The notes beneath the pieces were generated by a model. The model saw only the letters and a program-made list of their open reading frames with translations. It did not search any database and was not told the DNA's origin. Below are positions 22,401 to 30,700 of a stretch of DNA of 64,000 nt, in pieces. The stretch's first letter is position 1; every line of letters starts with the position of its first letter. The stretch comes from Micromonospora sp. WMMD1120. GTDB taxonomy: Bacteria > Actinomycetota > Actinomycetes > Mycobacteriales > Micromonosporaceae. The stretch is taken from positions 6,420,001-6,484,000 of the forward strand of contig NZ_JARUBO010000005.1 of assembly GCF_029626235.1 (NCBI RefSeq), written 5' to 3'. A program made the position numbers and the translations under genes.

Positions 22401-24753
22401 CACTCGGCCCGTGCAGGTCCAACAGGAACGACACCCGGTTGGCCAGCACGGAGTGCGCGATGCCGGTGGGCGTGTGCGGTTGCAGGCCCCGCCCGCCGGC
22501 CAGCATCAACTCCAGGTAGTCCATCCCGCCCACGCCGACGAACAGCCCGGTGTCGGTGCCGGCCAGGTCCGAGGCCCGGTAACCGGCGTCCTCGATCACC
22601 CGCCACACCGTCTCCAGGAACACCCGCTGCTGCGGGTCCATCAGATCGGCCTCGACCGCCGAGATGCCGAAGAAGCGCGGGTCGAAACGGTCCACGTCGG
22701 ACAGGAAGGCGCCCCACCGCACCGGGGTACGGTCGCCACCGGTCCACGGGTCGCCGTACCAGCGCCGCCAGTCCCAGCGGTTCGCGGGCACCTCGCCGAC
22801 CAGGTCCCGGCCGGCGGCCAGGTCGGCGAAGAAGCCCTCCGCCTCGTTCCCGCCGGGAAAGACCCCGGCCAGACCCACGATGGCCACCGCGTCGCCGGGC
22901 GTCGCCACCGGCGGTGCAGGCTCGCGGTCGGCCGCCACGACGGGCGCCGGAGCGGACGGCGGGGCGGGCGCCGACACCGGGGCGGGCGGCGGCGCGGCGC
23001 CGTAGTGGTCGCGGAGCTGGTCGGCGTGCTCGCGGAGCAGATGGTCGGCGAACGCCGCGAGCGTCGGGTACTCGAAGAAGACCGACGGCAACAGGTCCAG
23101 CCCCAGCTGCTCGTTCAGCACGTTCGCCAGCTCGGTGAAGGAGATCGAGTCGAAGCCGAACTCGCTGAGGTGTGCGTCGAGGTCAACGTCGGCGGGATCG
23201 ACGTCCAGGACGGTGTGGATCGCCGCGAGCAGGTCCGCGCGGACCCGCTCGAGCAGCCGGCCGGACGCGTCGGCGTCGGTGTCCGTACCGGTCGGGTCGG
23301 CGCTGGCCGGCGCGCGTACGCCGGCGGTCGCCGCGAAGGTCCGCAGGATGCGGTCCTCGTCCCCGTGCAGCTCGACGAAGAGCGCCTCGTCGGCCGCGAG
23401 CGCGCGCCAGAACATCGCGACGCCCTCGGCGGCGTGGATCGGCCGGATGCCGGCGACACCGCGCATCAGCCGTTGGGTGGCCTCGTCGATCCGCATTCCA
23501 CCGTCGGCCCAGTAGGGCCACGCCACCGACACGCTGCGCCCCGGCCGCCGGCCGGTCCGCCAGCGCGCGAACTCGTCCAGGAACCGGTTGCCGTACGCGT
23601 AGTCGCACTGGCCGGCGTTGCCCACCAGCCCCGCCACCGAGGAGAACCCGACGAAGACCTTCAGGTCGTCGGCGGCGGTGGCCTCGTCCAGCCACACCGC
23701 CCCCCACACCTTCGCCGCCAGCACCGACCGGAACGCGGCGACCGACTTGTCCCGCAACCACCCGTCGGCGTTCACGCCGGCGGAGTGCACCACGCCGTCG
23801 ACCCGGCCGAACCGCTCCCGCACCGACCCGACAGCGGCGATCACGTCCGCGCGGACCGACACGTCGGTACGCACGAACAGCACCGACCCGCCCTGCTCGG
23901 CCAGCCACCGGCGGGCCGCCGCGTCCGGCTCGGAGCGACCGAGCACGGCGACCCGCGCGCCGGAGCCGACCAGCGCCTCGACCACCGGGCGGCCCAGCCC
24001 ACCCAGCCCACCGGAGACCACGTACACGTCGCCGGTCGACACGACGGCCGGACCCGCGTTCCCGACCGGCGCCCGCCGGTATCCCAGCGCCTCCCGGCCC
24101 GCGACGCCGAACCGCACCTCGACGGCCGGGTCCGCAGCGACCAGTTCCGGCCACAGCGCCGCGGCGAGCGCGTCACCGCGCAGCGCGCCGACGTCGACGA
24201 CCCGGGGGCGCAGCCAACCACACTCCCGGGCGGCGGAGCGCGCCAAGCCGCCCACGGCGGCACCGACCACCGACCCCGGGTGCGCGACGACGACCGGGAC
24301 CGGACGGTCCGACGGCGTCCGCGCTGCCGCGCGCAGCAGGCAGAGCAGCGGCGTGACGTCGCTGTCGACCTGCTCCGGGCGTGGCGGGTGGTCGCCGGAC
24401 GTGTCCAGGGCACCGACGTGGACCACGGCGTCGGGGACACCGTGGGCGCACAGGTCCGTCCAGTGCCGATCCGCCTCGTCCTCGTCGGTGGTGGCCTCGA
24501 CGACGGACAGCCGGTCGACCGGCCACGCCCCAGCGGCCACCCGCGGCGCTCCGCCGCCGAGCAGGACCACGTGCTTGAGACGACGGCCCGGGGTCGCCAC
24601 CACCGGCGCCGGCTCCCAGACCTGCCGGAGCCGGACCAGGTCGTCGGTGCCGGCGGCCAACCTCCGGAGCAGCGGCAGCGCCTGCTCCGGGGTCAGCTCG
24701 CCGGCGCGTACGCGGTGCAGCACCTCGTCCACAGTCTGCGGCTCAGCGTTCAC
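13411..24753 (-). CDS. trans-AT PKS protein C (KR-ACP, KS-KR-ACP, KS-DH-KR-ACP, KS)
   Basis: 3,780 aa. Order by residue: docking helices 1-30 (VLHRVRAGELTPEQALPLL); KR about 45-480 (GGLGGLG near 245, Tyr385) and ACP Ser536, completing the module whose KS and DH end protein B. Then KS 620-1050 (Cys791 in DTACSAS, His926), KR 1245-1690 (Tyr1599), ACP Ser1761. Then KS 1820-2245 (Cys1994, His2129) with a carrier-like insert around 2290-2362, DH 2465-2735 (His2494, Asp2652; standard HxxxGxxxxP and DxxxQ), KR 2745-3170 (Tyr3074), ACP Ser3227. A terminal KS 3295-3725 (Cys3469, His3604) is followed by a helical tail that should dock onto protein D. The start is GTG at 24753, overlapping the stop of gene B (GTGA), with GGGAG eight bases upstream; the more upstream in-frame starts lie within gene B. 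Predicted steps: olefin (M7), hydroxyl (M8), olefin (M9), then hand-over to the split module M10. Confidence 0.96.
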   Translation of the reverse strand: MNAEPQTVDEVLHRVRAGELTPEQALPLLRRLAAGTDDLVRLRQVWEPAPVVATPGRRLKHVVLLGGGAPRVAAGAWPVDRLSVVEATTDEDEADRHWTDLCAHGVPDAVVHVGALDTSGDHPPRPEQVDSDVTPLLCLLRAAARTPSDRPVPVVVAHPGSVVGAAVGGLARSAARECGWLRPRVVDVGALRGDALAAALWPELVAADPAVEVRFGVAGREALGYRRAPVGNAGPAVVSTGDVYVVSGGLGGLGRPVVEALVGSGARVAVLGRSEPDAAARRWLAEQGGSVLFVRTDVSVRADVIAAVGSVRERFGRVDGVVHSAGVNADGWLRDKSVAAFRSVLAAKVWGAVWLDEATAADDLKVFVGFSSVAGLVGNAGQCDYAYGNRFLDEFARWRTGRRPGRSVSVAWPYWADGGMRIDEATQRLMRGVAGIRPIHAAEGVAMFWRALAADEALFVELHGDEDRILRTFAATAGVRAPASADPTGTDTDADASGRLLERVRADLLAAIHTVLDVDPADVDLDAHLSEFGFDSISFTELANVLNEQLGLDLLPSVFFEYPTLAAFADHLLREHADQLRDHYGAAPPPAPVSAPAPPSAPAPVVAADREPAPPVATPGDAVAIVGLAGVFPGGNEAEGFFADLAAGRDLVGEVPANRWDWRRWYGDPWTGGDRTPVRWGAFLSDVDRFDPRFFGISAVEADLMDPQQRVFLETVWRVIEDAGYRASDLAGTDTGLFVGVGGMDYLELMLAGGRGLQPHTPTGIAHSVLANRVSFLLDLHGPSEPVDTACSASLVAVHRAVASIQRGECGAAIAGGVNVMATPTAHIAFTQAGMLASDGRCKVFDAAADGYVRGEGCGAVLLKPLHRAVADGDHVYAVVRGSAVNHGGRAASLTAPNTAAQARLVVRAWERSGLDPASCSFVETHGTGTALGDPIETTALTRAFATLYERWGHAPATSPHCALGSVKSNVGHLETAAGMAGLTKVLLGMRHRRLPGNLHVNSLNPYIRLDGTPFAVLDHTRDWDSGGVPRRAGISGFGYGGVNAHLVLEEHVAPVEATTPSGPQVITLSARTPDRLTAVAQRLAAHLDNARPALEDVAYTLRVGREPMAERLAVVARDVDEARAALDAFVDGEPAVPGVFRSRAVPPSANGHAADHGVGRGVDARVNGHVVVTVPPEPGLATANGHSPDDHAAAVAIAWAHGDDPAGTPPGRRISLPTYPFAGDRYWGADLPVPRATGPTDREPPAPTLLRQVWEPATARPAPTEPAHATVVLADDGRLAEDYLAADPSAVVVTPGAAYRRAGRRVTADPRDPAHLDRLLSELGGRLDVIHLSRARPAPERVVDEVLLPLVGLLRALLGRDALERLRLLYVHAGPAAPADTAVAAVLRGLAQEDSRFTGRRLDVAGVDGRLAARCRDEFAAPDTVEVRYADGVRHRRRLVPATAGSAPALPVRAAAAYLVTGGAGGLGRIIADHLLSQAARVVLLGRSAVGAELRGWLDARPDAAYLRADVTDEADLRGAVATARERFGPLRGVVHAAGVNRDRLLGDTDDAGIRAVTAAKVYGTAVLDRVTTDQPLDFFAVFSSLAGVLGNAGQTDYAYANAYQAAYVADRQGPGRGVTLHWPLWESGGMSAPGEAARRARERFGSHPLPTAEGLRLWDEVLAGGHPEAVVLYGTRPLRWHAELMYDSPGAAVAVQRLDATAVPSNGSAAPGEPVPAGEPAAPVGRMLAVVREVLAGLLRVDPADLAVDADLNDLGIDSLLVRRFSDELTRRLGTVPTTLLYEHRTPAALAAHLETTHGARTAGPATTAPVAVPPPVAEPIAVIGLGGRYPQAADLDEFWRNLAEGRDCVTEVPADRWDVDRYYDPDPLRAVDGKTYCRSGAFLDGVDRFDPLFFGISPREAETIDPQERLFLQTAWATFEDAGYPRQRLRERGGRVGVFAGATTYTYLLWGPERWASGVAVHPQTAPWSIANRVSYVLGLHGPSMPVDTACSSSLTAVHLACASIRRGECEMALAGGVNLYLHPSRFSTLSQARMLSPTQRCRSFGAGADGFVPGEGVGAVLLKPLSAALRDGDRIHAVIRGSAVNHAGATRGFTVPDPNAQADVIHAALREADVDPATVTFVEAHGTGTELGDPLEVAGLTNAFRRTTDARGYCALGSAKSLIGHLEAAAGIAGLTKVILQMRHRRLAPTLHCDPPNPGFDLAGTPFALQRSLAPWTTPPDVPRRAGVSSFGAGGANAHVVVEEWAPAPTAPAPTPGPEVVVLSARTEERLRAYAGRLADHLRDAAPPVPVDEVRAVAAAVLGLAVDELPDDEPLDELGADPVTVAEITGRLRGRYGWTGAVRPTDTVGAVTGRLSGGGAPAIRLADVAYTLRTGREAMAERLAVVADDPAALVEALAGFAAGDDSGVIRGGGDPAAPGDEPGRLARAWVAGQDVDWPTGTGALISLPTYPFAEARCWFEETDADTDIDAGADTGTRTELTGREFVLTDHVVAGRPTLPAVALLEIARRAAEATGDGPVRRLRDVVLARPVQIDGAPVSVRSTVRAVDGGLRVEWEADGRPCGRLHAETGPAPDPGRVDLDEVRARCADRRDSAPYYAAFDAAGLRYGPSFRSLRELRCGPGEVLARLELPEPRRADTGYELHPSFLDGALQAVAGAWDAPPGDAAPVYVPFAVAEVVVAGPTPRAGYAHVVARAETRTERRYDVRVTDEHGDVRVELRGLALRAVPVGDGPLFFAGDWVAASAPEPAAGPVLLLDHDRRRVAPGTVLVRPGDRYREVVAGAEYEVDPRSVDDHRRVREALSARGDEPVAVLHLWSLTAGADDDPLGSLLPLTRAWARSRTPIPLVYAHPTAAPEAAAVAGFARTVRQEQPHLAFTTVRLDDDAATDPLLPRRLGGEGAEVEVRYLGVQRAVWRWRETAAPVGDAAPAGTVCLVTGGQGGLGRLVVEHLVAGGARVVAVGRSTPDRDWLAGLGPSVTFVRGDVSVRADAFAVVAAARERFGRVDVVVHAAGVLRDGLVAGKSPADLAAVCGPKVAGARWLDEATADLGVERFVLFSSLAGALGNVGQADYAYANRFLDEFAAWRSTRRPGVTVSVGWPLWDGGGMTVDAALRQRLWETAGTRPLPPAAGLAVLDAVLTGASVDPQVRFLYGDTARLRVGLGLAAAPESAPTARAAEPVRVAAAPTADGGALRVDVTRVCADVLKVDVAELDPDEDLSAYGLDSILLMTLLNRLETRFDTVVEPSAVSEHPTIAALAAYLARTVPSASPTGPSTAGPSVDASPVAAVSPTAGPEHAVAVVGMAGRFPGSASVPALWDNLVAGRCLVSEVPADRWDVATVFDPTRERPNSSYSKWGGFTDGAFDFDAGYFRVAEADALVMDPHHRLVLELAAELFADAGYRPDEVAGSRTGVFIGGGESPYLRGRIADLPQQSRRNALVGAIPNMMAARVSDFFDLRGPAQTIDTACSSALVAIHAACRALRSGECDIAIAGGVELIIGSDLHVGFSEAGALAPDGVCAVFDESASGLVLGEGGGLVLLRRLPDAVADGDRIAAVVRGGAVNNDGRTMGLTVPSVDGQEAVLRAALADADVPAGSVGYLEAHGTGTLLGDPIEVRAATRVFDGRCGIGSVKSNVGHLMRAAGVVGFVKAVLAVQTGVLPATLHCVRPHPRFRFAESPFFPVTSTQPWSAADGSPRRAGVSAFGFGGTNAHVVVEQYQGPAGNRSALPPPRFDRRRYRLDEPVTTAPDTLDDLLDLIEDGHVDLDHAAATVVRLSKERA
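17668..17884 (-). other. ACP-like insert in the KS-flanking linker of module M9 (gene C)
   Basis: Residues about 2290-2362 of protein C. The sequence VRAVAAAVLGLAVDELPDDE then ELGADPVTVAEI imitates a carrier protein, but Pro2326 sits where the modified serine should be. It interrupts the KS-flanking linker between the YAGRLADHLRDA helix and LADVAYTLRTGREAM. The segment is closely similar to the M3 insert of protein A, which also reads ELGADPVT. Confidence 0.7.
21518..22440 (-). repeat. Near-identical KS segment (gene C M8), copy of 6288-7210
   Basis: Partner of the gene D copy at offset 15,230. Here the KS runs directly into LADVAYTL-type sequence (DNARPALEDVAYTLRVGREP) with no carrier-like insert, whereas the gene D copy has one. 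Confidence 0.9.
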
Positions 24754-27700
24754 GACAACGTCTCCCACTCCCGCTTGACCTCGTGCACCTCGGCCTGGCC
24801 GGCGTGCAACCGCCGCAGCATCTCGGTGAGGCGTTCCTCGTCCGGCACCCTCGGTGGCGGTTCCGCCACGGGTTTCCGGCCGACCGGCCGCAGCACCACG
24901 TCGCCGAGCGTCACCAGCGGCGTACCGCTGTCGTCGAGCAGCGTGACGACGAAGCGGGACCGTTCGGCGACCGGCGTGACGTGGGCGTAGCGGACGTGCG
25001 CGGTGTCGGCGTGCGCCTCGACCCGGCCGATGGTGAACGGAATCCGCGGACCGGCCGTCCACGCCGCCGCGGCCGGGAACAGGCCCGAGATGGCCTGCAT
25101 GCCCCCGTCGAGCAGGCAGGGGTGTAGGCGGAGCCCGGTGGTGGGGGTCCCGTCCGGCAGCGCCAGCTCGGCCAACACCTCGTCGTCGGCGCAGTGCAGC
25201 GCGCGGATGGTCTGGAAGGTGTGGCCGTAGCGGATGCCGGCGTCGGCGAAGCTGCGGTAGAGGTCGGCGCCGTCGACGCGCCGGGCGCAGCGCCCCCGGA
25301 CGGCGTGGAGGTCGACCGCTTCGGGCCGTGCTCCGGCCTCGTCGGGGGCGACGACGACCTGCCCGGTCGCGTACGGGCCGGAGCCGTCCGCCTCCTCCGG
25401 GTCCCGGATCGCGACGTCCAGCACGCCGGGGCGCGCGGTCGGCGTCACACCGACGTGCAGGACGCGTGGTCGGTCCACGGTGACGGCGCGGGTCCAGGTG
25501 ATCCGGCGAAGCCCCACCACCGGCGCGCCGGCCGCCATCTCCCCGGCGACGCGGGCCAGTTCGAGCACGGCGGCCCCGGGTAGCGTCGGTGTGCCGGCCA
25601 CGACGTGGTCCCGGACGTAGAACTCGGCGCCGGTCAGGTCCACTGTGACCGGTCGTCCGGTCGGATCGGCGAGCGCGGAGATCATCGGGTGCACGCCGTC
25701 GTCGGCGCGGGACGCCGCGTGCCCCGCGCTGTCGTCGACGCCCGACCGGGTGACGGCCGGGTCGAGCCCGTACCGCTGGCCGGCGAACGGGTAGGTCGGC
25801 AGCGGCAGTCGACGGCACCGCTCCGCCGCGAACAGCCGTCGCCACGACGGGTCGGCGCCGGCCCGGTAGCCGGCGGCCAGCGCGGTGAGCGCGTCCGTGA
25901 GGTCCGGGTCGGACGCGTCGCACATCCGCCGCGCGGTCTCGGCCGGCAGCGGGCGCGCCGGCTGCCCGTCCGGGTCACCGGCCAGCCAGGAGCGCAGGCC
26001 GTCGACGAGCCCGCCGGTGTCGGTGACCACCCAGGCCGCCCGACGCCGGTGGTGTGCCCGCCCGACCAGCGTGGTGAAGGCAACGTCGCGGATCTCCGGC
26101 CTGGTGGGCCGGGACTCCAGCCACCGCAGCAGGTCGCCCACGCGGTCCCGCAGCGCCCGGTCGGTGTGACCGGAGAGGCCGACGAGGTACGCCGGCCGGG
26201 CCGACGGCTCGGCCGGCGCGGCGGCCTCGACCGCCTCCCGGACGACGACGTGCGCGTTCGTGCCGCTGAAGCCGAAGGCGCTCACCGCGCCGTAGCGGGG
26301 GCCGTCCGGCTCGTGCCACGGCTGCGCCCGGGTGGGGACGTAGAACGGGGTGTCCGGCAGGCCGATGAGGTCGTTGCCCTCGCGGAAGTTCAGCGACGGC
26401 ACGTGCATCCCCTCCCGGACGCAGAGGATGAGCTTGATCAGGCCGGCCATGCCGGCGGTCGCGAGGGTGTGCCCGATGTTGGTCTTGACCGACCCGATCG
26501 CGCAGAACCCGGTGCGGTCGGTGTGCCGGCGGAACGCCTCGGTCAGCGCGGCCACCTCGATCGGGTCACCGAGCCGGGTGCCCGTCCCGTGCGCCTCCAC
26601 GTAGCCGATCCGATCCGGGCGTACGCCGAACCGGTCGTACACCTCGGTCTCCAACGCCGTCTGCGCCGCGCCGTTCGGCGCGGTGATGCCGTTGGTCTGC
26701 CCGTCCTGGTTGAGCCCGGAGCCGACGACGACGGCGTGCACGTGGTCCCTGTCACGCAGCGCGGCGTCCAGCCGCTTGAGGACGACGACGCCGACGCCCT
26801 CGCCCGGCACGAAGCCGTCCGCCGCGGCGTCGAAGGTGTGGCAGGCCCCGGTCGGCGAGAGCATCTGCGCCCGGCTGGCGAGGTGGTAGAAGAGTGGCGT
26901 GTTCATCACCATGACCCCGGCCACGACGGCGGTGTCCACCTCGCCCGAGCGCAGCGCCTCGGCGGCCAGGTGCAGGGCGGTCAACGACGACGAGCAGGCG
27001 GTGTTGACGGTGATGCACGGACCTCGCAGGTCCCACAGGTAGGACAGGCGGGCGGCGAGGATGGCCTCGCTGTTGCCGAGGAAGGCGTGCGCGCTCAGCG
27101 GCTCGGTCGCCTCCACCGTCCGCAGGTAGTCGTTGCCGTTGTAGCCGACGTACACGCCGCAGCGGCTGCCGGCCAGGTCCTCGCGTGCGTAACCGGCGTC
27201 CTCCACCGCCCGCCAGGTCTCCTCCAGCAGCAGCCGCTGCTGCGGGTCCATCCGTTCGGCTTCCTTCGGCGAGATGGCGAAGAACAGCGGGTCGAACCGG
27301 TCCACGTCGTCGAGCAGCGCTCCCCACCGGCTGTAGCTGCGGTCGGTCCGGCGCGGGTCGGGGTCGTAGAACTGCTCGGCCGGCCAGCGGGTCACCTCCC
27401 GTACCGCGCTGCGTCCGTCGACCAGGTTGCGCCAGAACCGGTCCAGGTTCGGGGCGTCCGGGAAGCGGGCCGACATGCCGATCACGGCGATCTCGGGCCG
27501 GTCCGCCGTGGGGCCGGGGGTCGCCGCCGCCGGGGCGGGATCGGCCACGGCGGGAGCGGGGCTGGTCACCGGCGGCGGCGCGGGCGCGGGGGTGCCCGCC
27601 GCCGGCGTACCCACCGGCGGGGTTTTGGGCGGCGGGCGCAGGGCCGCGCCGTGGCGCGCGGTGACGTGCGCGGTGAGCGCGGTGATCGTCGGGTGGCTGA

Positions 27701-30700
27701 ACATGTCGGTGGGGTGCAGGGCGACGCCGAGATCGTGGTTGAGCCGGTTCACCACCTGGATGGCGACGACCGAGTCCACGCCGAGGTCGGTGTGCGCCAC
27801 CTCCCGGTCGAGCGTGTCCGGGTCCAGGCCGAGCACGTCGGCGAAGACGGCGGCCACCCGGTCGCCCACCCCGTCCGGTCGGGCCGCCGGTGCGGCGGCC
27901 ACATCCGCCGGTGTCGGTGCGGCGGGCACGTCCGCCGGGGTCGTCGGTGCCGGCCGGTCCACCCCCAGAGGTACGAACCCGTCGCTCCGGGCCGCGAGGA
28001 CGCTCTGGTGGACGACGTCCCAGGACCGGACGTGCTCGAACCCGGCCCCGTGCAGGGCCTCCCGCCAGGCGTCCCGGTCCAGCAGCGGCGAGTGCGGCAG
28101 CCGCCGGTCCCGGTCGTCGTGCCGCCACCAGCCGTCCAGCAGGCCGAACGTCAGCGTGGCGTACAGCCGGTCGTGGGTCCCCTCGTTGACCACCAGGCAG
28201 CCGCCCGGCCGCAGCAACCGCTTGGCGTTGCCCAGCGTGACCGCCACGTCGGCGGTGGCGTGCAGGACGTTCGCGGCCAGCACCACGTCGAACCCGGCGA
28301 CCGGGAAGCCCTGCGCGGCGGGGTCGTGTTCGATGTCCAACTGCCGGCAGCGCACCCGGGGGTCACCGGCGAACCGCTGCTCACCCTGCCGGACGAAGGC
28401 GGCGGACACGTCGGTGTGGTGGTACTCCACAGCGGCGTCGACGGCCGCCAGCACCCGGCGGGTGGTGGCGCCGGTGCCGGCGCCGATCTCCAGCACGGCG
28501 ACCGGCCGGTCCGCGTCCCGGGGCACCGCCGCGACGAAGCGGGCGACGGCCCAGGCGGTGAGCGCGTTGGCGTGGTCGGCGACCTGGTCGCCCGCGTACA
28601 CCGGGGCCAGCAGGTCGTCCCGGCCGTCGGGGAACAGCGCCTCCTGCGGTGTCACGCGCCCGGCCAGCAGATCCCGGTAGCGCGGCCACACCGCGTCCAA
28701 CAGCCGCAGGTACGGCGTCAGGGCGGGATGCCGGGCCAGGATGTCCGCCGCCCGCCCCGGCAGGTCGTCCAACCGGCGCTCGGCGGCATCGGGTCCCGGC
28801 CGGAGCAGGTCGCCGTCGCGCCGTACCCGGCCCGCGTCGGCGAGCGCGGCGAGGAGGGCGTCGACGAGGCGTACCTGACCGGGGGTCGCCAGCGCCCGCA
28901 CCTGGGCCACCGGCACCGCCGTGCCCGGCGTCGGCAGCAGGCCGGCGTCGCGCAGCAGACCGGCCACCAGGTCGGCGCAGTAGCGCTCCAACTCCTGCCA
29001 CCCGCCGGCCAGGACCGCCAGCGCGGCGTGGTCGGGCTCCGGGACGTCGGTGTCCAACCCCGACGCGGGTACGCCGGCCGCGGGCACGCCCGGCACCAGG
29101 ACGGGCTCCGCCACCGTGGGCAGCGTGTCGCGCAGCACCGCCGGCTCCGCCCGGACGGCCACCAACTGCGGGAGCGCGGCGCCCAGCGCGAGGCGCATCG
29201 TGGCCAGGCCCTCGGGTGGCTCGATGGAGTGCACGCCCTCGGCGGCGAGCCGCTGCCGGTACGCCGGATCGGCCACCACCCCGACGCTGCCCCAGTACCC
29301 CCAGTTGAGCACCGTCACCGGATGGCCGAGCGCGCGCAGGTGCCGTCCGTACGCGTCCTGGAAGGCGCACGCGGCGGCGTAGTTGCCCTGACCGCCGTTG
29401 CCCACGAAGGACTGCACCGACGAGAAGAACAGCACGAAGTCGAGCGGCTGGTCGGCGAACTCCGCGCAGAACGCGACGCTGCCGCGCGTCTTGGGCGCGA
29501 GCACGGCGCGGAACGCGTCCTCGTCCATCGCCCGCAACGTCTGGTCGCCCAGCACGATCGCCGAGTGCACGATGCCGTGCACCGCGCCGAACCGTTCGAC
29601 GATCTCCCGCTTGGCGGCGCGCAGCGCGGCCGGGTCGTCGGCGTCGGCCCGCAGGTAGACGCCGGTCCCGCCGCGCCTGTCGATCTCGGCGATGGCCTGC
29701 CGCTGGCGGTCGCCGAGCTGACCGCGACCGAGCAGCACGACCGTCGACCCGGCGGCGGCGAGGTGCTGGGCGAGGACGCCGCCGACGCCACCCGCCCCGC
29801 CCAGGATCACGTAGACGCCACCCGGTCGTGGCACCGGCGGGTTGTCGGGGACGGCGACGCCCTGGACCGGTCGGAAGCCTCTCAGGTACCAGCGGTCGCG
29901 GTGCAGGACTGCCACGCCGGCCGGCCCGGACGTCGGGATGCGGGCCGGGTCCACGAGCCGGGACACCACGGCGGGCGGCGCGGCCACGTCGGCGGCGGCC
30001 AGGTCGGCGACGCGGACCCGCCAGGCGGGATACTCCCGGGCCACGGTGCCGGCCAGCGCGTGCAGGCCGGCGGCGAGCGGTGCCGGGACGGCGTCGTCGA
30101 CCGGGCAGACCCCGACGGTGACCACACAGATCCACAGTGGCCGCCCGCCGAGACCGCGCCGGTCCAGCGTCCGGACCAGCCGGTGCAGGGCCAGCACGCC
30201 GTCGCGCTGGGCGCTGTCGACCCGCTCCGGGGTGACCGGCCCGCTCGGGGCGCAGAGCAGGTAGACGCCGGTCGGTTCGGTGGCGTCGTCGGGCGCCCGC
30301 TCGGCGTCGGCTCGGACCAGGCGGGCGTCACGACCGGCGGACAACGCCTCGGCGAGCCGGGCGGTGTCCGCGTCATGCATGATCCACACTGGCCCGGTGG
30401 GCGCGCTGTCGACGCCCTCGGGCTCCTCGGCCGGCGTCCACACCGGCGTGCAGAGCTGCGGCAGGACAGCCTCCGGCGTCGGCTCGACGGGCGTCGCCGG
30501 CGCGTCGGTGAACCAGTGCCGTTGCGGCTCGAACGGGTACGTGGGCAGCGAGACGCGCCGCCCGGCTCCCTGGTGCGCCGCCGCCCAGTCGACGTCGACA
30601 CCACGGGTCCACAGGGTCGCGAGCTGCCGCCACTCGCCCTGCGCGACGAGCGCCGCCAGGTACGCCCGCCCGGCCGGACCGGACACCAGGGCCTCGGCGA

